NCBI GenBank assembly: GCA_003241685.1
Contig: QFPJ01000020.1
Coordinates: 1 to 57,552 of the forward strand
DNA from: Sphingopyxis macrogoltabida
Lineage (GTDB): Bacteria; Pseudomonadota; Alphaproteobacteria; Sphingomonadales; Sphingomonadaceae
Length of the DNA stretch: 57,552 nt
Reading direction: 5' to 3'
The position numbers and the translations under genes are program-made. Each line of letters begins with the position of its first letter. Positions within the stretch are counted from its first letter, which is position 1. Shown here piece after piece: positions 44,066-52,443 of the stretch. The notes beneath the pieces are model-generated. The model was not told the DNA's origin, made no database searches, and was given only the letters and a program-made list of their open reading frames with translations.

Positions 44066-44356
44066 TCAGGCGATGACGCCGAGGATGTCCGATTCTTTCA
44101 TGATCAACAGCTCTTCGCCGTCGACCTTGACTTCGGTGCCCGACCATTTGCCGAACAGGATGCGATCGCCGGCCTTGACGTCGAGCGGCGTGACCTTGCC
44201 GTCTTCGGCCTTGATGCCGGTGCCGACGGAGACGACTTCGCCTTCCTGCGGCTTTTCCTTGGCGGTATCGGGAATGATGATGCCGCCAGCCGTCTTTTCT
44301 TCGGCTTCGATACGGCGGACAAGCACGCGGTCGTGCAGCGGACGAAACTGAGCCAT
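44066..44356 (-). CDS. groS: Co-chaperonin GroES
   Basis: A 96-residue heptameric lid of the chaperonin. It begins MAQFRPLHDRVLVRRIEAEEK, contains the mobile loop EKTAGGIIIPDTAKEKPQ and ends KESDILGVIA, all typical. The start is the ATG at MAQFRP, following the leader with GGAGGGAG seven bases before it. First gene of the groES-groEL operon. Confidence 0.99.
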   Translation of the reverse strand: MAQFRPLHDRVLVRRIEAEEKTAGGIIIPDTAKEKPQEGEVVSVGTGIKAEDGKVTPLDVKAGDRILFGKWSGTEVKVDGEELLIMKESDILGVIA

Positions 44357-44387
44357 GGAACTCCCTCCATTATGCGATGATAGGCTT

Positions 44388-44414
44388 TTAGCACTCAGCA
44401 AGTAAGAGTGCTAA
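44388..44414. promoter_or_regulatory. CIRCE element (HrcA operator)
   Basis: TTAGCACTC, nine bases, GAGTGCTAA: the exact consensus of the HrcA binding site. It lies 31 bases upstream of groES, between promoter and start codon, so HrcA represses the operon and heat relieves it. Confidence 0.98.
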
Positions 44415-44423
44415 CAGGCGGGC

Positions 44424-44452
44424 ATATGGGTCGGAGTCAAAAGACCGTCAAG
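44424..44452 (-). promoter_or_regulatory. Likely RpoH-type promoter of groES-groEL
   Basis: On the minus strand CTTGACG is followed, 15 bases later, by CCCATAT. This fits alphaproteobacterial heat-shock promoters (CTTG at -35 and C-Y-x-A-T-x-T at -10). It is just upstream of CIRCE, giving double control by RpoH and HrcA. Confidence 0.65.
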
Positions 44453-44475
44453 CGGAGTCCATCAACTTTTTTGCG

Positions 44476-45873
44476 TCAGGCCGGGAGCAGACCGAGACGG
44501 TCGCGCATCCGCCAGCGCATGAGCAGCACCGCGGACACCACGACCAGCCCCACGGCCAGCCCGATCCACACGCCGACACCCGCCAGCGGGGTCCAGAAGC
44601 CGAGGTAGATTGCGGTGCCATAACCCGCGATCCAGTAACCGCATATGGCGATGATCATCGGCACGCGCGTGTCCTGCAGCCCGCGCAGCACCCCGGCCGC
44701 GACCGCCTGGGCGCCGTCGAAGAGCTGGAACGCGGCGGCGATGATCAGGAATTGCATCGCAAAGCCGACCATCGCCGCGTTGCGCGCCGCGTCGACATCG
44801 ACATAGATCGACAGCACCGGGCCGGGGAACAGCCACATCAGCAGCGCGGTGAAGCCCATGAAACCGATGCCGAGCAACAGCGACGCCTGACCCGCCAGCG
44901 CGATTCCGCGATGGTCGCGGGCGCCATAGGCCAGCCCGACGCGGATCGTCGCCGCCTGCGCGACGCCGAAGGGAATTTGAAAGGCCAGCGCCGCGACCTG
45001 CAGCGCGATGGTGTGCCCGGCAAGCTCGGCCTCGCCGATCCGCCCCATCAGAAAGGCGGCGCCGGTGAACAGCCCGGCTTCGGCCAATATGGTCAGCGCG
45101 ATCGGGGTGCCGATCCGCAGCATTTCGAAAAAGCGGCCCCATTCGCTGCGCCACCAGTTGCCGAACAGGCGATAGCGGCGGAGCCGCCGGTCACCCTGGA
45201 TAACCATGACATAGGCGAGCAGGATGAGGACCGAGGTGATCACGCTGGACAGCGCCGATCCGTGCAGGCCGAGCGCGGGCATGCCGAGGTTGCCGAAGAC
45301 GAGCGCCCAATTGCCCAGCGCGTTGACGAACAGCGCGCCGAAGGTGATCGCGGTCGCGATTCCCGGGCGACCGAGCGCCGAGACGAAGATGCGCAGCACC
45401 GCCGCCGCGATCATCGGAAACATGCCGAACATCACGATCAGGAGGAAGCCGGCCGCGCGCGCGGTCAGTTCCTCCGGCTGCCCGGTCGCGCGCATGATCG
45501 GCCCGCCCGCCGCGCAGACGCCCATGAACAGGATCGAAACGAGCACGCTGAGCCACAGCGCCATGCGGACGGTGCGGCGCACCTCGCGCACGCTGTGCTT
45601 GCGGCGGCCGATTTCGGCGGCGATCAACGGCGCCGCCGCGCTGGCCAGGCCGGTTCCCGTCCACAGCAGAAGCCCGAAGACCGAAATGCCGAGCGACGAG
45701 GCCGCAAGGTCGGTGTCGCCGAGCCTGGCCACGAAGATGACGTCGATCGCATGGACCATCATCTGGAGCAGATTCGCGGCGGCCAGCGGCACGGCAAGCG
45801 CCAGCGTCGCGCGGAATTCCGCGCCGAAACCCTGCGGACGATCCGCGGTCAGGGGGGCAGGCTGGTGCAACAC
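44476..45873 (-). CDS. MATE-family efflux transporter
   Basis: A 465-residue protein with twelve membrane helices in two related halves, typical of NorM-like sodium- or proton-coupled multidrug exporters: LALAVPLAAANLLQMMVHAID in TM1, the loop VARLGDTDLAASSLG, and in the second half RIGTPIALTILAEAGLFTGA with ELAGHTIALQVAAL. Length is standard. The gene ends 61 bases before the CIRCE element and reads in the same direction as groES, but the heat-shock promoter between them makes separate transcription likely. The substrate is unknown. Confidence 0.92.
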   Translation of the reverse strand: MLHQPAPLTADRPQGFGAEFRATLALAVPLAAANLLQMMVHAIDVIFVARLGDTDLAASSLGISVFGLLLWTGTGLASAAAPLIAAEIGRRKHSVREVRRTVRMALWLSVLVSILFMGVCAAGGPIMRATGQPEELTARAAGFLLIVMFGMFPMIAAAVLRIFVSALGRPGIATAITFGALFVNALGNWALVFGNLGMPALGLHGSALSSVITSVLILLAYVMVIQGDRRLRRYRLFGNWWRSEWGRFFEMLRIGTPIALTILAEAGLFTGAAFLMGRIGEAELAGHTIALQVAALAFQIPFGVAQAATIRVGLAYGARDHRGIALAGQASLLLGIGFMGFTALLMWLFPGPVLSIYVDVDAARNAAMVGFAMQFLIIAAAFQLFDGAQAVAAGVLRGLQDTRVPMIIAICGYWIAGYGTAIYLGFWTPLAGVGVWIGLAVGLVVVSAVLLMRWRMRDRLGLLPA

Positions 45874-46045
45874 AGCCGGACCGGATAGGCGCGGGCGCCA
45901 AGCCGTTCAAGCGGGGGTTGACCGCCCGCTGCCGATTGTCCGCCGGGGTGGCATTAAGGCCACAATGGGCGGCCGGACCGGCGCTTTCCCGGCGCCGAAC
46001 ACCGCGTCATGCCGACGCGCCACGTCCGCGCGTCACGTCCGCGCG

Positions 46046-47206
46046 TCACTTTGGCGGGTCGAGATAGACTTCGACGCGGCGGCTGTCGCCCGGCTCCGCG
46101 TCTTTCGAGACGAGCGGCCGCGCGGCGCCGAACCCCTGGGTCGCGATCGCCCGGGGATCGATGCCTTTGGCGCGCAGTTCGTTGGCGACGATGTCCGCCA
46201 TGCGCTGGCTGTCGGCCATCGCCTGCGCCGATGTGCCGCCGCTTTCGACATGCCCTTCGACGCGGACCGGGCCCCGGCAGCCGCGCCAGGCCAGCCACAC
46301 ATTGCTGATCGCCAGATTGCCGACCGGCGGCATGTCGGTGCGCTGCGGCAGGAAATAGAGCAGGAACGGCTTGTCGGGCCGGCAGAAGATCGGCTGCCCG
46401 CCCCCTGCCTCGGCCATCGGCACCACCTCGGCCGGTGGCGGCAGCACGGGCAGGTCGGACGGCGCCGGCGCGGCGACCGGCGCCGCTTCGGACGGAGGCG
46501 ATGCGGCGGTTTGCGACGGGTCGCCGCGCATCAGCAGCACGGCGATCACGGCGGCCAGGACGACGCCGCCCGCGACGATGGGCCACAGGGGCCGCGTCGG
46601 CGCGCGGGCGGGCCGCGTCGCGGCCATGGCGCCTTCGGCCGGGGGCGGCGGCGCGGCGGCGGGGGGCGGCGGCGAAGCGTCCGCCCGCCCCGCGAGCATG
46701 TCGAGTCGCTGCCGCGCATGGCCGGCCAGCGGGTCATCCGGGTTGGCGGCGATCCACCCGCGCCACAGCCCCGCATCCGCCGCCTGTTCGCAGCGTATAT
46801 AATCGCCGATCCCCGGCCGGCCGACGAGGCGGCCGATCCGCCCGACGATCTGGCGCCAGCCGTCGCCCGACTGGAAATGCGGATTGTCGAACAGGTCGAC
46901 CGCCTGCACCGACGCGAATTCCAGCGGCGGCAGGCAATCGTCGAGCCGCGCCGCGACCAGCCGTTCGTTCTGGCGCCCGGTGCGCGCCTCGGCGCGGATC
47001 CAGTCGCTGTCGGCGGCGCGCGCGGACCACAGGACCAGCACCGCCTTCGCGCCGCGCACCTCGCGCTCGATCTCGCGGTCGAAATCGGTGCCCGGCTCGA
47101 TATGCGCGTCGAACCAGACCGACAGTTTCAGGTCGACGAGCGCGTTGTAGATCGCGACACAGCGCGCCCGCTCCTCGCGCTTGTAGCTGATGAAGACGTC
47201 GGTCAT
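46046..47206 (-). CDS. TIR domain - transmembrane - OmpA fusion protein
   Basis: A 386-residue protein with three parts. Residues 1-135 are a TIR domain (TDVFISYKREERARC, LKLSVWFDAHIEPGTDF, AVLVLWSARAADSDWIRAEA); Glu73 in the W-x-x-x-E motif is at the position of the catalytic NADase glutamate. A short W-x-x-x-NPDDPLAGHARQRL segment (residues 148-170) and a Pro-rich linker follow, then one membrane helix (about 207-226), a second linker and an OmpA-like domain (about 290-384: VRVEGHVESGG, SQRMADIVANELRAKGI, GFGAARPLV, SRRVEVYL). The topology would place TIR in the cytoplasm and OmpA on periplasmic peptidoglycan. It starts 23 bases after the PycTM-like gene, so both form one unit. Such a fusion suggests envelope sensing coupled to NAD cleavage, an inference. 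Confidence 0.88.
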   Translation of the reverse strand: MTDVFISYKREERARCVAIYNALVDLKLSVWFDAHIEPGTDFDREIEREVRGAKAVLVLWSARAADSDWIRAEARTGRQNERLVAARLDDCLPPLEFASVQAVDLFDNPHFQSGDGWRQIVGRIGRLVGRPGIGDYIRCEQAADAGLWRGWIAANPDDPLAGHARQRLDMLAGRADASPPPPAAAPPPPAEGAMAATRPARAPTRPLWPIVAGGVVLAAVIAVLLMRGDPSQTAASPPSEAAPVAAPAPSDLPVLPPPAEVVPMAEAGGGQPIFCRPDKPFLLYFLPQRTDMPPVGNLAISNVWLAWRGCRGPVRVEGHVESGGTSAQAMADSQRMADIVANELRAKGIDPRAIATQGFGAARPLVSKDAEPGDSRRVEVYLDPPK

Positions 47207-47229
47207 CGCCGTTCCAATGCGTCAGCGCC

Positions 47230-47802
47230 TCATTGGCTCCAGAGCATCGCCATTTCCACCGCAAAGGCGACGAAGGTCAGCGTCAGGCCGACGACGAACA
47301 GGCGGTAGGCATAAGCGAGGTAGCGATATTTGCGCCGGGCGAGGACGACGCCGTTCTGATAGGTATCGCGCAGCATCGTTTCATACAGGTCTTCTTCGGT
47401 CCGCAGCCGCGCCTTGACCGCATCGATGAACTCATCCTCCTCCATCTGCGCGAAACGGCCGAAGAACAGCAGGTTGCTGTGGTCCTTGCCGTCCCGGTAG
47501 ACGATCGGCGGCGCCTTGCCGACGCGCGGCAGCACCGCGGAAATCGCGAGCAGGGCCGACAGGAAGGAAAAGGTCGCCAGGATGGTCAGCGGCATGGCAA
47601 GCGCCCCGCCGCCGCCGCGCGCCTGCCCGATCGCCAGCGTGAAGACGACGAAGGTCGCGCCCATCAGGATCGACGCCTTTTGATCGGCCATCTGCGACAA
47701 TTGCATCGTGACCTGCTGGTTCGTGCGCACCAGATGCACGGCGTTCGGCGGAAAGGAAATGGCCGGCCGGTCCGGCGTGCTGTCCGATGTTTCGCTGCCC
47801 AT
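47230..47802 (-). CDS. Pycsar-effector-like membrane protein (PycTM/DUF5706)
   Basis: A 190-residue protein. The N-terminal amphipathic stretch RTNQQVTMQLSQMADQKASI leads into two membrane helices (residues about 45-60 and 70-91), then a cytoplasmic part with HSNLLFFGRFAQMEEDEF, DLYETMLRDTYQNGVVLARR and a last helix (about 167-187). This order matches DUF5706/PycTM proteins, the membrane-disrupting effectors of Pycsar antiphage systems that respond to cCMP or cUMP. No nucleotide cyclase is adjacent, so it may serve another signal or a cyclase elsewhere. I chose the ATG that begins MGSETSDSTP, because the longer frame has an arginine-rich, non-conserved start. Confidence 0.8.
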   Translation of the reverse strand: MGSETSDSTPDRPAISFPPNAVHLVRTNQQVTMQLSQMADQKASILMGATFVVFTLAIGQARGGGGALAMPLTILATFSFLSALLAISAVLPRVGKAPPIVYRDGKDHSNLLFFGRFAQMEEDEFIDAVKARLRTEEDLYETMLRDTYQNGVVLARRKYRYLAYAYRLFVVGLTLTFVAFAVEMAMLWSQ

Positions 47803-47967
47803 ATCGTTCCATCCCCTGCCCCGGACGCCGCGGGCCACCCGCCGCATCGATGACATGAAGCGCCGCGAACGGCAAGATGCTGCCCGATTCCCGCCGCATT
47901 CGCTTGCCAAGCGAACCGCATCGCGGCATGCCCGCGCGCAACATTCTTTCTATATGGGACGCACCCG

Positions 47968-48204
47968 ATGAGCACCCCCCTCAAGGACCAGATTTACGGC
48001 CTGATCGGCCCTTTCAACAAGAAGGGCGTCGACCTTGGCGACGCGACGACCTTTGCCGGCGACCTCGAATGGGACAGCCTGACCGTCATGGATTTCGTCG
48101 CCGAGGTCGAAGATACGTTCGACATCATCATCAGCATGAACCAGCAGGCCGAGATCGAGAATGTCGGCCAGCTCATCGCCGCCGTCGAGAAGCTGCAAGG
48201 CTGA
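47968..48204 (+). CDS. Acyl carrier protein of the sphingolipid locus
   Basis: A 78-residue acidic four-helix protein with the phosphopantetheine attachment motif EWDSLTVMDF (Ser37). Glu-rich helix 2 (VAEVEDTFD) is the usual partner-binding surface. It is not the fatty-acid synthesis AcpP, whose motif is GADSLD. In Caulobacter and sphingomonads a dedicated acyl carrier protein beside serine palmitoyltransferase delivers the acyl chain to that enzyme, and this one is directly upstream of the spt gene, in the same frame. It is divergent from the PycTM-TIR module across 165 bases. Confidence 0.9.
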   Translation: MSTPLKDQIYGLIGPFNKKGVDLGDATTFAGDLEWDSLTVMDFVAEVEDTFDIIISMNQQAEIENVGQLIAAVEKLQG

Positions 48205-48213
48205 CCATTTTTT

Positions 48214-48282
48214 CCCGTTCGTGTCGAGCGAGGCCGAGGCACCCATCGGGATCGCGCAAGGGCGACGGGCATCTCGACTTTA
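48214..48282. repeat. Degenerate intergenic repeat before spt
   Basis: CCCGTTCGTGTCGAGCGAGG and ACGGGCATCTCGACTT resemble the two arms of a common sphingomonad palindrome whose arms pair through GTCGAG/CTCGAC. Here the arms differ from each other at several positions and the right arm breaks off directly before the SPT-like reading frame. It occupies the place where the serine palmitoyltransferase start would be expected. Confidence 0.5.
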
Positions 48283-48360
48283 ATCTACCCTGAGCGCCTG
48301 CAAGGCGGTCGACAGCGCGAGGCGCTGCTCGCGACCGGCGTCACCGACCCGTTCGGCCTG

Positions 48361-49476
48361 GTGATGGAAAAGGTGCTGTCGCCGACCGTCGCGATCTGCA
48401 ACGGGCGCGAGACGATCCTGCTCGGCACCTATAATTATATGGGCATGACCTTCGACGCGGACGTCATCGCCGCGGGCGAGGATGCGCTGCGGAAATTCGG
48501 CAGCGGCACGACCGGCAGCCGCGTGCTCAACGGCACCTATCAGGGGCACAAGGCGTGCGAGGACGCGCTGAAGGAATTTTACGCCATGGATCATGCCATG
48601 GTGTTTTCGACCGGATATCAGGCGAACCTCGGCATCATTTCGACGATCGCGGGCAAGGGCGATTATGTCATCCTCGACATCGACAGCCATGCGTCCATCT
48701 ATGACGGGTGCAAGATGGGCGACGCCGAAATCGTCGCCTTTCGCCACAATGACGTCGAGGCGCTGGAAAAGCGGCTGAAGCGCCTGCCCCCCGAAGCCGG
48801 CAAGCTGGTGGTGCTGGAGGGCGTCTATTCGATGCTGGGCGATGTCGCCCCGCTCGACAGGATGGTCCGTATCGCCAAGGAAAACGGCGCGATGGTGCTG
48901 GTCGACGAAGCGCATTCGATGGGCTTCATCGGCGAACATGGCCGCGGCGTCGCCGAAGCGCAGGGCGTGCTGGACGACGTCGATTTCGTGATCGGCACCT
49001 TTTCGAAGAGCGTCGGCACGGTCGGCGGCTTCTGCGTGTCGAACCATCCGAAGTTCGAGATCATGCGGCTCGTCTGCCGCCCCTATGTGTTCACCGCGTC
49101 GCTGCCGCCCAGCGTCGTCGCGACCGCCGCGACGAGCGTCCGCAAGCTGATGCACGGGTCGAACAAGCGGGCGCACCTGTGGGAAAACAGCAAGACGCTG
49201 CACAAGGGGCTGCGCGACCTCGGCTTCACGCTGGGCACCGACGAACCGCAATCGGCGATCATCGCCGTCATCATGCCCGACCTCGAAAGGGGCGCGATGA
49301 TGTGGGAGGCGCTGCTGGAAGAAGGGCTGTACGTCAACCTCGCCCGCCCGCCCGCGACCCCGGCCGGCATGACGCTGCTGCGCTGTTCGCTGTGCGCCGA
49401 ACATTCCAGCGAACAGGTCGGCGAGATATTGGGGCGCTTCGAACGCGCCGGCAAACGCGTCGGCATCATCGGCTGA
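48361..49476 (+). CDS. spt: Serine palmitoyltransferase, possibly 5'-truncated
   Basis: A PLP enzyme of the alpha-oxoamine synthase family that condenses serine with palmitoyl thioester to 3-ketodihydrosphingosine, the first step of sphingolipid synthesis. Counting from the GTG: TYNYMGMTFDADV at 24, His110 in DIDSHASIYD, Asp182 and His185 in VLVDEAHSMGF, and the PLP lysine Lys216 in GTFSKSVGTVGG. Homologues begin about 40-50 residues earlier. Upstream codons still encode a family-like stretch (REALLATGVTDPFGLVM), but there is no ATG, GTG or TTG in that frame back to the ACP stop. Use of GTG 48361, ATG 48364 or a rare CTG (48298) is possible. Cells may have a normal enzyme only if an unusual start is used. 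Confidence 0.9.
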   Translation: MMEKVLSPTVAICNGRETILLGTYNYMGMTFDADVIAAGEDALRKFGSGTTGSRVLNGTYQGHKACEDALKEFYAMDHAMVFSTGYQANLGIISTIAGKGDYVILDIDSHASIYDGCKMGDAEIVAFRHNDVEALEKRLKRLPPEAGKLVVLEGVYSMLGDVAPLDRMVRIAKENGAMVLVDEAHSMGFIGEHGRGVAEAQGVLDDVDFVIGTFSKSVGTVGGFCVSNHPKFEIMRLVCRPYVFTASLPPSVVATAATSVRKLMHGSNKRAHLWENSKTLHKGLRDLGFTLGTDEPQSAIIAVIMPDLERGAMMWEALLEEGLYVNLARPPATPAGMTLLRCSLCAEHSSEQVGEILGRFERAGKRVGIIG

Positions 49477-49589
49477 TCGCGCCGCACGGGCCGATCAGCG
49501 GATTCCTTTTCGCGGCGAACCGAGCGCGGCCATCCTTGCGGCTCCGTTCACCGCTTTGCGCTGTCGTCCATGTCCGGTAAGACGGTCGC

Positions 49590-51542
49590 GTGTTCGAGCG
49601 GGATATCGACAGCGACGGCGAGGGCAGGCAGGAACGGTTCCGTTTCTGGCTGGCGATCGGACTGGGGGCGATCCTGACGGGGGTTGTCGCGGCACTCGTC
49701 GTGCTGCTTTCGCGCGCCAACGACAATTACGACCGCTCGCTCGGCTGGCAGGCGCACAGCCTGGAAGTGATTTCGCAGACCCGTTCGCTCGACGCCGCGC
49801 TGGCGCGCGCCGAAGCCGCGCTCGGCCGCTTCGCGGTCGGATTGCAGAAGGAGGACGGCCGCGTCTATCAACAGCAATGGGGCCTGGCGCGGCAATATCT
49901 GACGTTGTTGACCCGCAACGTGCGCGACAATCCGCCGCAGGCCGAACTGGTCGCCCGGCTGACGACCGAACTCGACCGCCGCGGCGCCCAGCTTGGCGAC
50001 GCCGCGCTCAGCGCCAATTACAATCAGACCGTCGCCGCCATCTCCAAATATAATGCCGCCGGCCACGACGCCGCGCTGATCCGCATCGACCGGCTGCTGA
50101 CCGAACTGATCCGCAACGAACGCCGCCTGCTTTCCGAACGCAACCGGCTGGCGGCGGCCGACCGCGCCAGTCTGAATCAGGCGATCCTGCTGTTTTCGCT
50201 GTTGGGCGCCGCCGCCGCGGTGATCGCGATCGCGGCGACCGTATCGCTGGTCCGGGCGGAAGGCGAACGGCGCGCGGCGCGGCGCGAACAGATTGTCGAA
50301 AGCGACCGCGCGACGCAACTGGAAGCCGCGGTCAACGAACGCACCGGCGAACTGGAACAGGCCAACGCGGCGCTGCGGAACGAGATGAACGAACGCGCGG
50401 CCGCCGAGGCGCAATTGCGCCAGGCGCAGAAGATGGAGGCGGTCGGCCAGCTTACCGGCGGTATCGCGCATGACTTCAACAATATGCTGGCGGTGGTCGT
50501 CGGCGGGCTCGAACTGGCGCAGCGGTGGCTGTCGGACGCGCCCGACAAGGCGCAGCGCCATCTGCACAATGCGCTGGACGGGGCCAACCGGGCCGCCGAT
50601 CTGACACGCCGCCTGCTGACCTTTTCGCGCGCCGAACCGGCACGGCCCGAAATGACGCCGGTCGACGAATGCATCGCCGCCTTTGCCCAGTTGATCGAGC
50701 GGACGATCGGCGACCGCATCGCGCTGACGCTCGATTTGCGGGCCGGCGACCTCGCGTGCTGGATCGACCGGCAGCAGTTCGAAAATGCCCTGCTCAACCT
50801 TGCGGTCAACGCACGCGATGCGATGGACGGTCACGGATCGCTGACCATCCGGACGCTGCGCGACGAACAGGAAGACACGGCGGCCATCGCGGTGCAGGTC
50901 ATCGACACCGGCTGCGGCATGACGCCCGAGGTGCTGGAACGCGTTTTCGACCCCTTCTACACCACCAAGCCCGCGGGACAGGGCACCGGGCTGGGCATGA
51001 GCCAGGTCTTCGCCTTCTGCCGCCAGTCGGGGGGCGAGGTGCAGATCAATTCCGCGGTCGGCGAAGGGACCAGCGTCGCGATGTTGCTGCCGGTGGCCCG
51101 GCCCGACGCCGTGCCCGCCGACGCCGAACCGGGCAGCGATGCCCAGGCGGCGGTCAACGCGGCCGAGGCGCTGCACATATTGGTCGTCGAGGATGACGAA
51201 CGCGTGCTGACCGCGACCGTCGATGCCGTAACCGAACTCGGCCACAGGGCGGTCGCGTGCGACAATCCGCTGGAGGCCGAAACGCTGGTCGAACAGCATG
51301 GCGGTTTCGACCTGATCCTGAGCGACGTGTTGATGCCCGAACGAACCGGCCCCGAGATGGTCGAGGATCTGAAGCGGCGGTGGCCCGAACTGCGCATATT
51401 GTTCGTCACCGGATTTGCCGGCGATGCCAGCGACATCGCCGCATTCGGCAACCATGACGTGCTGCGAAAGCCCTTTACCCTGACGCAGCTGGACCAGGCG
51501 ATCCGGCGGTCGAGCGAATTGCGCGCCAGCGAGCGCGCCTGA
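49590..51542 (+). CDS. Hybrid sensor histidine kinase with receiver domain
   Basis: A 650-residue inner-membrane kinase. TM1 (about residues 19-41) and TM2 (about 198-221) flank a periplasmic helical sensor domain of the CHASE3 type. A coiled coil leads to the dimerisation domain with the phosphoacceptor His294 (GGIAHDFNNML), then the ATPase with N box (ENALLNLAVNARDAMD), G1 (VIDTGCGM) and G2 (GQGTGLGMS). The C-terminal receiver carries Asp579 (LILSDVLMP) and Lys627 (RKPF). The GTG start follows CGGTCGC without a strong ribosome-binding site. There is no partner regulator nearby; its signal may relate to the envelope given the lipid genes on both sides. Confidence 0.9.
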   Translation: MFERDIDSDGEGRQERFRFWLAIGLGAILTGVVAALVVLLSRANDNYDRSLGWQAHSLEVISQTRSLDAALARAEAALGRFAVGLQKEDGRVYQQQWGLARQYLTLLTRNVRDNPPQAELVARLTTELDRRGAQLGDAALSANYNQTVAAISKYNAAGHDAALIRIDRLLTELIRNERRLLSERNRLAAADRASLNQAILLFSLLGAAAAVIAIAATVSLVRAEGERRAARREQIVESDRATQLEAAVNERTGELEQANAALRNEMNERAAAEAQLRQAQKMEAVGQLTGGIAHDFNNMLAVVVGGLELAQRWLSDAPDKAQRHLHNALDGANRAADLTRRLLTFSRAEPARPEMTPVDECIAAFAQLIERTIGDRIALTLDLRAGDLACWIDRQQFENALLNLAVNARDAMDGHGSLTIRTLRDEQEDTAAIAVQVIDTGCGMTPEVLERVFDPFYTTKPAGQGTGLGMSQVFAFCRQSGGEVQINSAVGEGTSVAMLLPVARPDAVPADAEPGSDAQAAVNAAEALHILVVEDDERVLTATVDAVTELGHRAVACDNPLEAETLVEQHGGFDLILSDVLMPERTGPEMVEDLKRRWPELRILFVTGFAGDASDIAAFGNHDVLRKPFTLTQLDQAIRRSSELRASERA

Positions 51543-51572
51543 GGCCGTCCCTAACCCGGCGTCCGGCGAAGA

Positions 51573-52433
51573 TCAGCGGACGGCGCCGCTGCGCACCAGA
51601 CGCGGCACCAGCGTCAGCGCCGCGACCAGCGGCCAGCGGCGCTGCCAGGGCTTGATCTCGATCTGCGTCCCGGCGTGGCGGTTGATCTTCCACGCCAGAT
51701 AATCGATCCCGCCCGCATAGGTCAGGCTGGCCTTGGCCAGCCTGAGGATGCTGAGCGCCTTGCCCTCCAGCCGTCGCCGCGCCCAGCCGCCGCCTTTCGC
51801 CCCGGCCGGGATGGCGGACATCGCCGGCATGCTGAACGCGTCGTACCGGGCGCGGTCGGCATCGACGACCGACTGGGCGCGGCCCGCGCGCTCGGCGCGC
51901 AATTCGACCGAATAGGTCAGCGAAAAGGCGCGCCGCCACCAGTCCAGCGGCGCCTCGCCCGCGATCCGGCCCGCCGCCGCAAGCAATGTCGGCGCCGCCT
52001 GTGCGATCGCCGCCACCGCCCGATCGCGCGCCGCGTCGTCGACCGCCCATACCAGCCGCGACGGCTGGGCAAAGCGTGCCCATACCGACACATTGCGCGT
52101 CGCGGGGCCGTTCAGCCGGTCGAAATCGGCTTCGCTGAGGACCGCATATTTCGCGATCAGGCCATCGGCCTGAAAGGGAAAGACATTCGGCGGAATCAGC
52201 CGGTTCGCGGCCGCCATCCAGCGTTTCGGATAGGCATCGCCATAGTCGGAGACGACCAGGTAGAAATCGAGCATCAGCCCGTCGAGCTGCGTCTCGCGCA
52301 GGCAGCTGCCGTAAAACAGGACCGCCCGCGCGCTGCCCGGATATTGCGCGGCGATCGCCGCCGCCATCGCGGTGACGCGGGGATCGACCGGGGTCGACAA
52401 TTCCTGACGGACCAGGTCGGCGATATCGGCCAT
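51573..52433 (-). CDS. Tam41-like nucleotidyltransferase-fold protein
   Basis: A 286-residue protein. Residues 38-66 read VLFYGSCLRET then GLMLDFYLVVSDYG, which follows the Tam41/Mmp37 pattern: YGS, then MLDF with the metal Asp, then a hydrophobic strand ending in an acidic residue. Further matches are an Asn in the following helix (Asn77), PPNVF (81-85) where Tam41 has the Y-x-N region, and AKYAVLSEADFDRLN (94-108), equivalent to KYGV-S-x-x-x-L. Tam41 makes CDP-diacylglycerol from CTP and phosphatidic acid. The start is ten bases after the stop of the lipid kinase, so both are an operon. The substrate could be phosphatidic acid or ceramide-1-phosphate; this is inference. Confidence 0.6.
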   Translation of the reverse strand: MADIADLVRQELSTPVDPRVTAMAAAIAAQYPGSARAVLFYGSCLRETQLDGLMLDFYLVVSDYGDAYPKRWMAAANRLIPPNVFPFQADGLIAKYAVLSEADFDRLNGPATRNVSVWARFAQPSRLVWAVDDAARDRAVAAIAQAAPTLLAAAGRIAGEAPLDWWRRAFSLTYSVELRAERAGRAQSVVDADRARYDAFSMPAMSAIPAGAKGGGWARRRLEGKALSILRLAKASLTYAGGIDYLAWKINRHAGTQIEIKPWQRRWPLVAALTLVPRLVRSGAVR

Positions 52434-52443
52434 CGCGGCGCGC

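Noticed and set aside
42268..44076. 602-codon open frame on the plus strand
   Set aside because: Entirely antisense to groEL, which is certain.
49548..51455. 635-codon open frame on the minus strand
   Set aside because: Antisense to the histidine kinase, whose H, N, G and receiver motifs are all present.
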